Shown: in pieces, positions 44,327 to 54,879 of the stretch | Layout of the letters: each line of letters starts with the position of its first letter | Numbering within the stretch: the stretch's first letter is position 1 | Source: Humulus lupulus | Taxonomy: Eukaryota; Streptophyta; Magnoliopsida; Rosales; Cannabaceae | Direction of reading: 5' to 3' | NCBI RefSeq assembly: GCF_963169125.1 | Contig: NC_084794.1 | Span: 152,716,858 to 152,780,857 of the forward strand | Length of the DNA: 64,000 nucleotides | Made by a program: the position numbers and the translations under genes | The notes under the pieces: model-generated | Told to the model about the DNA's origin: nothing | Seen by the model: only the letters and a program-made list of their open reading frames with translations | Databases searched by the model: none

Positions 44327-45079
44327 TGTACGCCCTAAATATCCACGGGTTATTAGCGAGCTGGAAAATGGCATAATTCTATCAGCCACGTGGAAGCCAC
44401 CTACCCGGAGCTGCTGTTACAGGTCTCTGCCTCTCTAGCTTGAGATAGCCAAAGGTTTAGTGAGATTACTAAGGCATCGGATCAGCAGCGAAAACACCAC
44501 GAGCTGAGACTACATCAAGCTCGGGGTACGAGCTTGAGTTGACACCTCCGACCCTTTATAAAGTCAACCACGTAATGTAAACGTGCATATATCAGACATC
44601 ACGTGTCTACTCCATTCATGAATTCTCAGACACACAGCATAAACGTGCGTGTTCAGACACCCCACGACTGGTTTGGGTCATGCGGCCCATTATCCCCCTT
44701 TCTTATTGATTAGACCACACTTCATTGTCAGGTTTTAGGAATTAATCATGAATGTCGCAGAAGTGACATGATGGGTAAGAAGGTCACGAGATGACCTCCT
44801 TTGCCAACACCCAGGTGTCCTCTCCCTATAAATATGGAGACCCTGGGAGTTGCAAAGGGTTGGTTTCTAATTTGTAAAGAAATACCCTGTAAGGATTATC
44901 AAAGATATATCAATAATATTAGCTAGTGGACTAGAAGGATTTTAACATTTGAAGCACCTAAAAAAAGTATTCGAGTTATAATCTTCCTTTGAGATCATTC
45001 ATCTGTTACGGTTCATCATTTAGCACTAATCCCTCTCCTTATTTATATAATTATCTGTTGCCGAAGAACTTCGTGAACA
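44327..45079 (+). repeat. 3' LTR of E2
   Basis: 753 bp, TGTACGCCCTAAATATCC...CTTCGTGAACA; TATAAATA at 44827-44834. Followed by ATAAG. Confidence 0.93.
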
Positions 45080-45369
45080 ATAAGCATATGAAGGTTTTAT
45101 CGAGGTCCATTGAGTCTCATCGAGACAGAAAAAAAATCCAGAAAAAAAAACCAAGAAAGCAACGAAAATCCATTCTGACAATGAAAAATTACAATAAAAC
45201 ATGAAGGCATACACAGATCTATTCGAAATAGCAAAAGCAATGTTGACAAGTTTCCTCACTACATATAACAAATATATACTTACCCAGACGATTTTGATCC
45301 GAAATCCAAAAAGAAGTTCTTGCCTTGAAAGGATTCACAACTTGCCCATGAATTCTAAGCTTGAAAATT

Positions 45370-45608
45370 TGTATAGATTAAGCTGCCTTGTTTTTTTTTT
45401 TTTTTTGTGTACGAGAGCTTGAGAGATAAAGAGGGAAAGCGTGAGAGATAGAGAGGGAGAAAACAATTGGAGAAAAAGATAGGGAAATTTGTGATAGGGG
45501 CATTTTTGGGAATCCAAGGAATACTATAATAAAAATGTGATGTTTTTTTAGCTTGGTATCATTTTGTTATATACAGTACCACTTAATGCATTAAAAGTAA
45601 AATTTCTC
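45370..45608 (-). other. Right end of MULE2: CT-rich promoter region and TIR
   Basis: On - this reads from the TIR GAGAAATTTTACTTTTAATG into a CT-rich leader (TCTCTATCTCTCACGC) and an A-run, as expected for the transposase-gene promoter. The left end at 35360-35410 is similarly CT-rich on +. Confidence 0.65.
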
Positions 45609-46005
45609 ATTTATAAGATAAAAAAATGATATGTATGTCTTTATTATTTTTAAATAAATATGATTTAATTATTTTAATTATCATAAAATATCTTTAAAAT
45701 ATCCTATTGTAATTAATTAATTAATTAATTTTTGTTTAAGTTTAAGTTTGTTCTAGTTTTTGTATTTGACAGATAACAAAAGATTATATATTATATGTTT
45801 AATATAAGATTAAGTTTAAGTTCAATTAAAATTTATTTAAGTTATAAAATATATGGTTTTATTATTTTTAAATAATTATCATTGTAAAATATCTCAAAAA
45901 TATATTATTTTAATTTGTTTAATTATTTATTTAATTAATTTTATTTAAATTTAAGTCATGTTTACATTCTAACGTTAAATATAAAAATATTCTATTAAAT
46001 ATAAG
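45609..46005. repeat. AT-rich repeat R2, middle part
   Basis: Resumes R2 after MULE2 and matches R1 (21790-21905, then 32652-32930), until Tat element E3 interrupts it at 46006. The TSD of E3 is ATAAG at 46001-46005; its partner is off the window. Confidence 0.72.
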
Positions 46006-46919
46006 TGTTGACGCCGTTTTTTGTCAACTTAGATAAGAAGAGCACTAAACACTGACTTAAGAAAAGTAATAAAAAAATACACGAGATTTTACGTGGTTCA
46101 GCAGTTAAAATTTGCATAGTCCACTAGTCAATATTATTGAGTGGTGGAACTCTTTCGAAGCTTTTTGAAAGCAATTCTACAGAGTATTCTCAGTACCAAA
46201 TCATTTCCCTCTACAAATGAAATTCTCCAGTCTATTTATAGTCTGGTATACAAAATATCTTTCCTTTTATTTCGGGAAGTTACAATTTAAATATGAAATA
46301 AATACAAATTAATGCGTTAATCACAAAATATCCCATAATAATCAAGATTAATTATCAGATTACAACAAATCCCTAAGTAATGGGATTTTCAAACAGTAGC
46401 CATGTTCAAACTATATTACCGACCTCGAACATACAACTTACGCACTTTCGAGACAGACCTACATCACAAGCTCATCATTCTGATTAACCTCGTCCTTAGC
46501 CAGGGACTTTACCAAGCTCAACCATCAGAGATCAACCTCCTCGAGCTTGCCATGAAGGTTCGAATTGCACTCAGACTTCAGAGAAGATTCATCATTTTGA
46601 GCTTGATGCCTAAGCTCGAGCCTTCTTAACTGGTGCTCAATCTCCAATAAGAACAAATTAAGAAATTTATACAAGTGTTGAACCCTTGCAGTTGATCAGT
46701 TGTGGCTTTGAGCTTGACTTGTAACCTCAAAACACCTTCGAGACCGCGTCTAGCTTCGAGCTCACCAATTCCATCGTTGTCACCTTGATACCAAGTGAAA
46801 TTGTAAAACTCAGTTTGCGCATATGCTGATGATGTGGCGTACTTGCTTATTTCGAGCTCACATTTTACGAGCCTACATTTCGAGACCATAATTTCTATTC
46901 TCAAAATTTGGGTGTAACA
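46006..46919 (-). repeat. 3' LTR of E3
   Basis: 914 bp. On - it begins TGTTACACCCAAATTTTG and ends AACGGCGTCAACA, the same end as the E1 LTR. AGTCCACTAGTCAATATTAT near 46120 matches the corresponding E1/E2 LTR part. Confidence 0.88.
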
Positions 46920-46933
46920 TTTTCCCCCCTAAA
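46920..46933 (-). other. Polypurine tract of E3
   Basis: On - TTTAGGGGGGAAAA immediately precedes the LTR start TGTTACACCC. Confidence 0.82.
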
Positions 46934-48390
46934 AAGTGTGGGTTTGAATCCTATGAGAAGAAAACTTTTGAACTTCTCCTTTCAAAAAATGTGTCACCTA
47001 CCACACTCGAGCATAGACACGCGTCACTCAAGGATTGCACACCCAAAGTACCCAAGTACTCCCTATCTCTGCCCACGTCCCTTCATATATCTCCTTTTTG
47101 TTGCCAATGTTATAATCACACCCCATCTGTCAGATCAAGCTCCAATCTGAACCAAAGGTCTAGATTTATTCGACCTTTGATATACCTATAAGACATATAT
47201 ATACACGTCTTCTTTTCTTCTTCCTCGCTTTCATCTTATTATTCAGATAAAAGGAAAAAAAAAACGAACCAGAGCCACATTTCTCCCTTTGCATGTTCTC
47301 TAAGCCAACCAAGCAAAGTAACTCCGATATATTTGACTCCGTGAAAGTTTTTCTACAACCACTCCCCGAGTCAATGATTTCCTCACTCCCACGATCAACT
47401 CTGTGTAAGTTCATGTTCTTGATTCCTTTCCTTTGGCATGTTTATATATATATATTAATGTTTCCTCTGTATTGTGAGAGTATCTTCACTGGTTCCTACC
47501 AGTTTTATAAGGCCTTTATGTCGATATTAGGCAAGCTTTTGATCCGAGTTGTTTTGATGTAGTCAGAATCACGATTTTAGACCAATGATTTATAGCATAA
47601 ACATGTAAAAATGGGGGTTTTTCTGGCAATAGAGGGTTTTGTGTAGCTTAAGAAATAGGGGTTTTTGGTGTAGGGTTTTAAACGCACAAATCCCAAAAAT
47701 ATCACATTTTTGGGTAACTTCTAGCTTTTTTCCTAAAAATTTGGGATTCTTTCAAACTGGTATTAACCTCCCCACTCTCGCGTGAGTGCTCCCTCGATGC
47801 CTGAAATTTACAATAGTTTGGGGATGACATCCTAGCTAATCTCGCCCTTTTGAGGCTTCAGTCTCGATTGAGGAAATCTCATTATCTCGAGCTTTCGAGC
47901 TCGAGTTATCAAAATTATAATTTCCTTATGTTTCCTGTATGATGGGCCCTCACCTTTTTCTTCCTTGTTAGATGTCGCAGTACTCTGAGAATCGGTGGGG
48001 GCTCAAGTTCGATATCCCTTAACACCCATCAACACCTAGTCCTCAGTCACCTTTTATCTGAAAACCAGAGACTGATCCGCAAGCGTAAAGAAAGGTGTGA
48101 GCAAGAGAATATACGAGACCGCTTTCGATGTCAGATAGACGAGGTCGAAGAGAAAAAGAGGAAAAAACTCTGAGTGGTAGCTTATCCTGATCCAGACCCC
48201 GAGATGAGGCTTATTCCGCTAGATCCCAAACTCAAAGTCACTGTCGCCTTCGCACCTAGTGTACTTTCATTCTCCCTAATGGAGGAATCTTCAACACGTC
48301 CTTCCACCTCCTAAGCTCTCTCAATCCCCACCTTGAAGGGAAATTTTTTCGAGGCTGAGCACTACTAGAGCTCAGTTACATCCACCAGCC
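46934..48390 (+). promoter_or_regulatory. 5' region and early exons of the E3 antisense gene (uncertain)
   Basis: Between the polypurine tract and the recognisable coding block. A TATA-like stretch (CATATATATACACG) lies near 47190-47205. A short open frame MFSKPTKQSNSDIFDSVKVF starts at 47293 and runs to a possible donor (CTGTGTAAGTTC) near 47403. No similarity to E1/E2 exon 1 is clear until about 48400. Confidence 0.4.
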
Positions 48391-48399
48391 AAATATCTG

Positions 48400-50903
48400 A
48401 GTTGCTGGCTTATCATGGCCTTAAGCTCTTTTGTACCCTGATGTGCCGGCCAGTGACCTCAAACAAGAGGAGCTGCTATGCCCCGAGGGATGGCAATCCC
48501 GATAGTAAAATCAAGCTCGTCGCATGGAGTCGCGAGCACATGAGGGCCGAGGCTCCGCTACCACTAAAGACATACTTCAAGAAATTTTTGGACTTTGTCG
48601 GGCTCGCCCCTTTCCAACTCCAGACCAACTCCTTTAGGGTCTTGTCAGCCCTCAGGTCATTGTATCACGAGATGAAGTGGGAAGGGCCTTCGGCACATGA
48701 GATATTATATCTCTTCTGTCTTAAGAGCAACCTTTCTCGAGCTCGTGGAGGAGATGGATTCTATTATTTATCGAGCTATCTGAAGGAAAAATGGCTCTTC
48801 GAAGATATGCCAAGTCATCCTCCAAACTTCAAGCTCACCTTCTTCTAGACGGATGGTCTCGCTCCTTCCAGATTTTACTCCTTCCAACACATCCGTAAGT
48901 ATTTCGGCATACTTATCCCTTTTTTCATTAAATAGTCAGGCTCGAAATATTCACACTTGTTTGTTCCTGCAGCCAACTACCATCGGCCCACTCCATCAGA
49001 AGCGATGATGGAACATAAGGTCGCCATCCTTCGACTTCCCTACTGTCAAAGGTCCCTGTCCTACCTCCTTCACGAAGACAAGCTCCGAGTTTGCAGCCTT
49101 TTAGGCGAAGGCGAGTCCACTGATGACTCGAGGTATTGCAAATACCTTAGGTGGGAGCATGTGCCACTCCCCACTGCTAGAGTTCCTCCAGGAGGAAACC
49201 ATCATGCTCACAATTCCATGCCACTGTCTCCCGTCTACACGAGCTACTAGGCTTTGGAAATGAAGCCCATGATGAGGCCTCGCTGAGCTCGGCTGATGGT
49301 GGTAAAGTTGTATTAGACCACTCCATGTGGTCTCCATCAATGCTTAAACACAAGTCTAGCGTGATAGTCGTATGTGAAGATCCTATAAATAACTTCTTAG
49401 CATGGTCAAGGGTGGACCTTAGAGTCCGTAGGTTCGATAGCTTGTTAGGGCAGTACCAGACCATGTATAGTTTAAATGAAGTCTGGGATATGGTTGTTGT
49501 TCAATACGAGACCGATGATTATAGAGACCTTTCAAGGCTATCTCCCACTTACAAAGATGGGACTCCCCGAGTGTCATCAGAAGATAGGGGAATTTCCTGG
49601 TCCCCGAGCTCAAGCTTGGTCGAGAGTACCGGTTAGGTTTCTATTGTCCTTGAGTCTTATTTCTTTTAATAACCCTTCCTCGATTACTAAAGTATGACCT
49701 TTATGTTTTTCAGGTGAAATGGACTCGGACTTAGATAATATGCTTAACCAGCCTATGGCCGCGAAGGCGAGTAAGCGCCAGTGAGCCTCGCAAAATTGAG
49801 GTCGCCCCTCCAAGATGTGCAAAAAGACGGAGGTGGTCCCTCCAGTCTCAGTTCCCCAAAATTTGAGTTAGGCTGTTGTTCCTACTCCCAAGGTCAGACC
49901 GAAAACTGTTATCGAGCCAGTGGTGCCTGCCACCACTCTGCCTCCTCATGATGTCCAATCAATTCAAAGAACCCCTATAGTCTCAGCTCGAAAAGGCCTG
50001 GCTCTTGTGTGGGAATGCTTCCTGTCGATCTCGACTCATGTTCCTAAGTTCATGGTTGACAGTGCAACGGGATCTCACGGAGTCAACCTAGGCTCTGATG
50101 CCTTGACTCGCGTGGGTCACAGTCTTAGCCACCTCGGGGCCTCTCATTGGGATTTTCTGACCTCTTGCCGAGATGCCAACACTGACTTTGAAAAGGGTGG
50201 AAAACTTATCTCCTCGTTTAGTTACTTTTGCCTTGACCTTCTTGTTCTGTATTAACTTGGGATACACTTTGCTAACTTGCATTTATTTTTGTGTGTAGGC
50301 ACTCATATCCTTCATTCAGCACAACTTTATGCTGAAAAACGAAGTGATCGCGAGCAGGGCTCTTGTGCAAGAGGCTAAAGATGCCCAACTAAGGCTCGAG
50401 GATGAGTTAAAAGTAGCAAAGCTAGAGGTGGTGGCAAGGGATGTGACCATTCAAAAATGTTTCTGTGCTCGAGTCAAAGCTGGAAGTTGCTTTGAAAGAG
50501 GTCCAGAAGGTCCCCGACTTCGAATCGACGCTGAAGGTGACCTTGAAGGAAGTCGAGGCCAAGAATTCTGAGATCAAGGAGAAGGATTCCAATATCAAGG
50601 AAATTTGAGAACTCAATGCCAAGCTGGAAGAGGAAAAGAAGATGATCTTCGAAGTTATTGAGGGTGAGAAGGCTCGTCTTCTAGAGGAGTTCAAAACCAA
50701 AAAGGATAGCATCGTAGACATGGCGATGTATCAGATTTGGGTGAACAATCTTAACTTCGACATCAGTTTCCTAGCCTAGCCTACTTGGAGGCCGATTTCA
50801 TCAACAAATGGCAAGCTCGACTTGAGGAGGAGGAGGCCATACTCGAGGCTGAGGAAGCAGTAGAGGCTCCAGGGGCTACGGCTGGAGAAACATGTAAGTC
50901 TTG
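48400..50903 (+). pseudogene. E3 antisense gene, diverged and broken
   Basis: WSREHMRAEAPLPLKTYFKK, FLDFVGLAPFQLQTNSFRVL, EILYLFCLKSNLSRARGGDG and FYYLSSYLKEKW align with exon 1 of the E1/E2 genes (AGAFLPLDQYFADFLNYVGL...ILYFFCLKSSPDQRG). A donor-like CGTAAGTATTTC follows at about 48895. The middle exons are hard to trace (fragments near 48972-49630). A last exon near 50300 after TGTGTAG encodes a coiled coil (NEVIASRALVQEAKDAQLRL onward) with stops and a frameshift, ending in a glutamate- and alanine-rich tail near 50890. It has the same position and strand relative to pol as in E1 and E2. Function unknown. Confidence 0.75.
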
Positions 50904-51509
50904 AAGCCAAGATTATGGGTTGCGACCCATTGTAATAATTTTTGTAATTACTTTTATGATTTTTGTGCCTTCAGGGCAAAGACAATTTATAGCTCGATTT
51001 TGAGCTATCTTAATTATCAATTTATAACAACAACAATTTTTATGCCCACAATTTTCTAGCTCGCAAATCTTTATGCACTCAATTTTTCTTTTATCTTTTC
51101 GTCTTAATATTATGCTTTACATTTCTAGATCGAAATATTTCAAACTTGCCACTATTAAGGACTTGCTTCTATACTTGTTTATTCGTAAAAATATATCTAT
51201 TGGATTTAAGTTCGAATTTCAATGCATTCATGCATAGTTGATTCAAAATATCCATGTTCAACTTCGTTATTGTCAAGGTCGAACCTTACTTTTACCATGT
51301 ACTAGAAAGTACTCAATTGGCATGTCATCTTAATAGTCTAGTTATATTTTTCCTTTCCAGCCACTTTTCCTCATCTCGAGTATTGCCTCGAGGTTGCGAG
51401 GTTGAAACTTGTTTGCAAAATTTTCCAGCCCTAGAGTTGACTTGATTTATCTAGAATTCCAACTTTTTACTGTCGGTTAGGTTTTGTTGGTTTGTTCCAA
51501 ACTTGTTTA

Positions 51510-51662
51510 GCTCGCGTGTTTGGTTTATAATCCATACACTTATTAATTATTTTTTCATGTCGGGTTAATTATCCAGACATTTTGAGTTCGCGTGTTTGGT
51601 TAATGATCCAAACACTTATAAATTATTTTTTCACATGGGGTTATTTATCCAGACATTACTTT
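51510..51662. repeat. 76-bp tandem repeat, two copies, in the E3 spacer
   Basis: CTCGCGTGTTTGGTTTATAA (from about 51511) and GTTCGCGTGTTTGGTTAATG (from about 51587), each followed by ATTATTTTTTCA and TTATCCAGACAT. Unrelated in sequence to the E1/E2 spacer repeats but in the same position. Confidence 0.8.
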
Positions 51663-51889
51663 TTATTTTATTTATGTTATATTTTTTCAAACCTATGGTA
51701 TGATTGTATACCACTTATGACTCCTTAATATCCTATGATTGTGATCTTAGGTTATTGAAATCTGAGGGTTTGCAAAAAAAGTATAACAATAAACAATACA
51801 ATTTTTCAACCAAATTCAGAATTTTATTGACAAAAAGTAAAAAATTAAGCACATGCTTGGTTATAATGAAAACATCATTCCTACATTAC

Positions 51890-53013
51890 TGATAATAAGG
51901 TCGTAGAAGGTCACCATTCCAAGCTCGCAGAACCAATTCTTCATTTAACCTAGCCAGCTTATACACTCCAGGTCAAATAATGGACTCGATCTGGTAAGGT
52001 CCTTCCCAGTTAGGTCCAAGTACCCCAGTAGACGGATCTCGAGTAGCTAAGAATACGCGCCTTAGCACCAGGTCTCCCAATCTGAGTTTTCTATCTCGAA
52101 CCCTCTTGTTAAAATATCTAGTAGCTCATTGCTAGTATGCAACATCTTTTAATTGGGCTTCATCTTGTCTTTCTTCAATGAGGTCCAGACTTTCTTCGAG
52201 CTTGGACATGTTTGAGGCCTGATTGTATGCATCACGCCTTATGGTTGGGATTTCGACCTCAATAGGCAACATGGCCTCGCATCCATAAGCAAGGGAGAAG
52301 GGAGTATGCCATGTTGAAGTCTGCGTTGTGGTTCTATAAGCCCACAAGACTTGAGGCAACTCCTCTGGCCATTTCCCCTTTGCCTCTTCTAACTTTTCTT
52401 CATGGAGCTCTTTAAGGTTTTATTGACTGCTTCGACCTGGCTGTTTGACTGGGGGTGGGCCACAGAGGAGAAACCTTTTATTATCCCTTTTTTTTTTTTT
52501 GCAGAAATGTGTAAATAAGTCACTGTCGAATTGGGTCCCATTATCTGATACAATCTTCTTGGGCATCCCATCTCTGCAGATGATATTCTTTACTACAAAA
52601 TCTAGGACTTTCTTCGAGGTAATAGTGGCCAAGGGTTCAGCTTTGGTCCATTTTGTAAAATAATCTACTACAACCACAACATACCTTACTCCACCTTTTT
52701 CAGTTGGCAAGGAGCCTATGAGGTCAATACCCCATACTGCGAATGGCAATGGGGAGCTCATCATGGTGAGCTCAGTGGGTGGAACTCGTGGAATTGAGGC
52801 AAACCATTGACATTTATCACATCTTTTTACATACTTGAACAAGTTTGCCTTGACTGTGGGGCACAAGTACCCCTGCCTAATCACCTTTTTCGACAAACTA
52901 TGCCCCCCAGTGTGATCTCCAAAAAATCCTTCATGGATTTCTTCCAAAATATTTTTTTCCTCGGGAAGAGTTACACACCGAAGTAATGGCATAGAATACC
53001 CCCTTCTATACAA
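51890..53013 (-). pseudogene. E3 integrase
   Basis: On -: H2C2 zinc domain HEGFFGDHTGG...CDKCQWFAS, core GIDLIGSLPTEKGGVRYVVV and SDNGTQFDSDLFTHFC, then VAHPQSNSQVEAVNKTLK, PQVLWAYRTTTQTSTWHTPF and a C-terminal GVLGPNWEGPYQIES, stop, PGVYKLARLNEE to YYQ near 51890. Catalytic D, D and E are visible. A run of 13 T at 52488-52500 sits at a frameshift, between THFC and GFSSVAHP. Another stop lies near 52370. Confidence 0.92.
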
Positions 53014-53800
53014 CTTCCCTCAATAGTGTACCTTGGAATTTGGTACATCAACTTTCTAACCTCGTTTTGGTCTGTTGGGAGACTTTCAGTTTTGAGGTAG
53101 TCAACTATTGGAGTCATCCAGGTTGATTGTGAGTCAATCATACATACATCTTCTTCGTCAGGCTTGTTAATGCTTGGGGTCGGTAGAATTTCTATTGGGA
53201 CCACGTTCAGTGTGTCAGCCTCGTTAGTTGTGGCAAGCCTGGCTAATGCGTCTACATTTGAATTTTTCTCTCGGGGGACTTGTTCTATAGGGTAGAACTC
53301 AAACCCTCTGAGTATTGCCCTTACCTTCTCTAGGTATGCGACCATTTTTATACCACGAGCCTGATATTCCCCCAAGACTTGGTTAACAACCAACTGTGAA
53401 TCGCTATGACAATGTATTGCTTTGAGCTAGGTGGCTATTCGAAGTCCTGCTAATAATGACTCATATTCAGCCTCGTTGTTTGACGCCCCGAAGCCAAACC
53501 TTAGTGCCGAGTGGAAATGATTTCCTGTTGAGGCAACTAGAATGATGCCTTCCCCTGACCCATTTTCATTAGAGGATCCATCGACATAAAGTTTCCACAG
53601 CTCGCGGGATGGGGTTACATCTTTCATCGTCGGAGATCCCAGTACATTGGACAATAAAATATGCTAGAACCTGTCCTTTGATTGTCGTTCTCAGAAGATA
53701 AGTGATCTCGAACTGTCCGAGCTCAACAGCCCACTTCCACAGTCTTCCGGATGCTTCAGACTTGGATAAAACCTGCTTCAGTGGCTGGTCAGTCAACACA
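52965..53800 (-). pseudogene. E3 RNase H end and second (archaeal-type) RNase H
   Basis: On -: LTDQPLKQVLSKSEASGRLW and VELGQFEITYLLRTT (end of the first RNase H), then LYVDGSSNENGSGEGIILVA, SNNEAEYESLLAGLRIAT, a stop, and MVVNQVLGEYQARGIKMVAY. The second RNase H confirms the Tat lineage. It is separated from the upstream RNase H part (54880-55160) by a solo LTR. Confidence 0.9.
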
Positions 53801-53804
53801 TGGA

Positions 53805-54868
53805 TGTTAGAGAATATATATTATTGCTCAATGGAATTATGGAAAAACCAAATACAACTCTATGCAAAAATACAATGGACAATATAATATTGATTAAATA
53901 AATATTACAACTCAATTGCTCAAAATACAAGTAAATAGAAAGATGTAGAAGAAGAAGATTACAAACTCAATACTATAACAATACAAGTAAATAAGATCAA
54001 TAAGATCAAAAGAATGAAAACACAAACAAACTCTCATACAACCAAAGTGTAGAGTAGTGGGGATCACCAACTTGAACAAGGTTCAAGACCTTTGTCCAAA
54101 AGCTTATTTCCCCCTATTCTCTAAGCACTAAGGGATCTCTCTAGGAAATAGCTCTCTGGAATTATCAAGCCTTTTGGTGTATTTTCCAGCCAAGTGCTTT
54201 GTGGATGGAAAATGGTGTGTCTTACAAGTGAGCATTAGGCTCCTATTTATAGAGTTTGAGATACCCCTTTGAATTTCAAATTCCACCAACCCTCATGGCT
54301 ATTACTAATGTTTAATTGGATGTTTATGGAATTAAAATGGAGATTTGGGAGTTATTTGGGATGTTAGAACCGTTCAATTTGGAAAAAACTGAAAATTCAC
54401 ATAGGCTGTCAGCCTCACTGGCCGCGGCCACGACTTTTCAATGGCCGCGGCCACTGGCTTCTGTCCCCCAAGCCGCGGCCACTGAAAGTCAGTGGCCGCG
54501 GCCATAGGCCCTTTTCAGCACAAAAAAGTCATTTTTCCAAAACGTTCCAAAACGTCCAAAATCCTTTCCCACATGATTTTGTAACCTCCAAACACCTATT
54601 GGGAGTTAAAAACATGTCTCCAACAGTCATATATCATCATGACTTTATGAAATCCAATCTCAAATGTGTAACATATAATATACACATTATTGGGTAATAT
54701 TTGGGAGTTACAAATTTGTAACTGATTTTGTAACTCCAAAATATGTCACATTTGGGCACACACATGTGTCTAATTTTTGTGACTCTCAATAATATGTTAC
54801 AAGGTGTGACAAATCACATTTTGTCACATTATTTAATCTAATATTATATTATATGAAATAATATAACA
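53805..54868. mobile_element. Solo LTR, 1064 bp, in E3 (TSD ATGGA)
   Basis: TGTTAGAGAATATATATTATT at the left and AATAATATAACA at the right, flanked by ATGGA at 53800-53804 and 54869-54873. It splits the E3 RNase H between HPIH and LTDQPL. The long inverted ends and TGTTAGAGAATATA start suggest a copia LTR. A GGCCGCGGCC palindrome cluster lies at 54415-54515. Confidence 0.9.
54415..54515. repeat. Four GGCCGCGGCC-type palindromes in 100 bp
   Basis: ACTGGCCGCGGCCACGAC, AATGGCCGCGGCCACTGG, AAGCCGCGGCCACTG and AGTGGCCGCGGCCATAGG, spaced about 25-35 bp, in an otherwise AT-rich LTR. Confidence 0.8.
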
Positions 54869-54879
54869 ATGGATAGGGT

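Larger units (their letters stand above)
38522..45079 (+). mobile_element. E2: internally deleted Tat-lineage element that keeps the antisense gene (TSD ATAAG)
   Basis: 6558 bp with ATAAG at 38517-38521 and 45080-45084. The 5' LTR is joined directly to the end of integrase; gag, protease, RT, both RNase H domains and the integrase core are gone. The tandem-repeat spacer, antisense gene, polypurine tract and 3' LTR remain. LTRs are very similar to each other and related to those of E1. The element needs proteins from another copy to move. Confidence 0.93.
35241..45608 (-). mobile_element. MULE2: deleted Mutator-like element with TIRs (TSD ATTTATAA)
   Basis: Left end GAGAAATTTGACTTTTAATG and right end CATTAAAAGTAAAATTTCTC are imperfect inverted repeats. 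ATTTATAA at 35233-35240 and 45609-45616 is the target duplication (8 bp, or 9 bp ATTTATAAG if the terminal G is counted with the TSD). Inside: DUF1985 exon on +, transposase N-terminus on -, and CTCGAT arrays. The rest of both genes is deleted. A solo LTR and the Tat element E2 inserted later. Orientation is reversed relative to MULE1. Without E2 and the solo LTR it is about 2.5 kb and non-autonomous. Confidence 0.87.

Noticed and set aside
52488..52500. Run of 13 T as a biologically meaningful slippage site
   Set aside because: It sits in a dead integrase and may be a mutation or sequencing error; there is no downstream stem or frame logic supporting programmed frameshifting.
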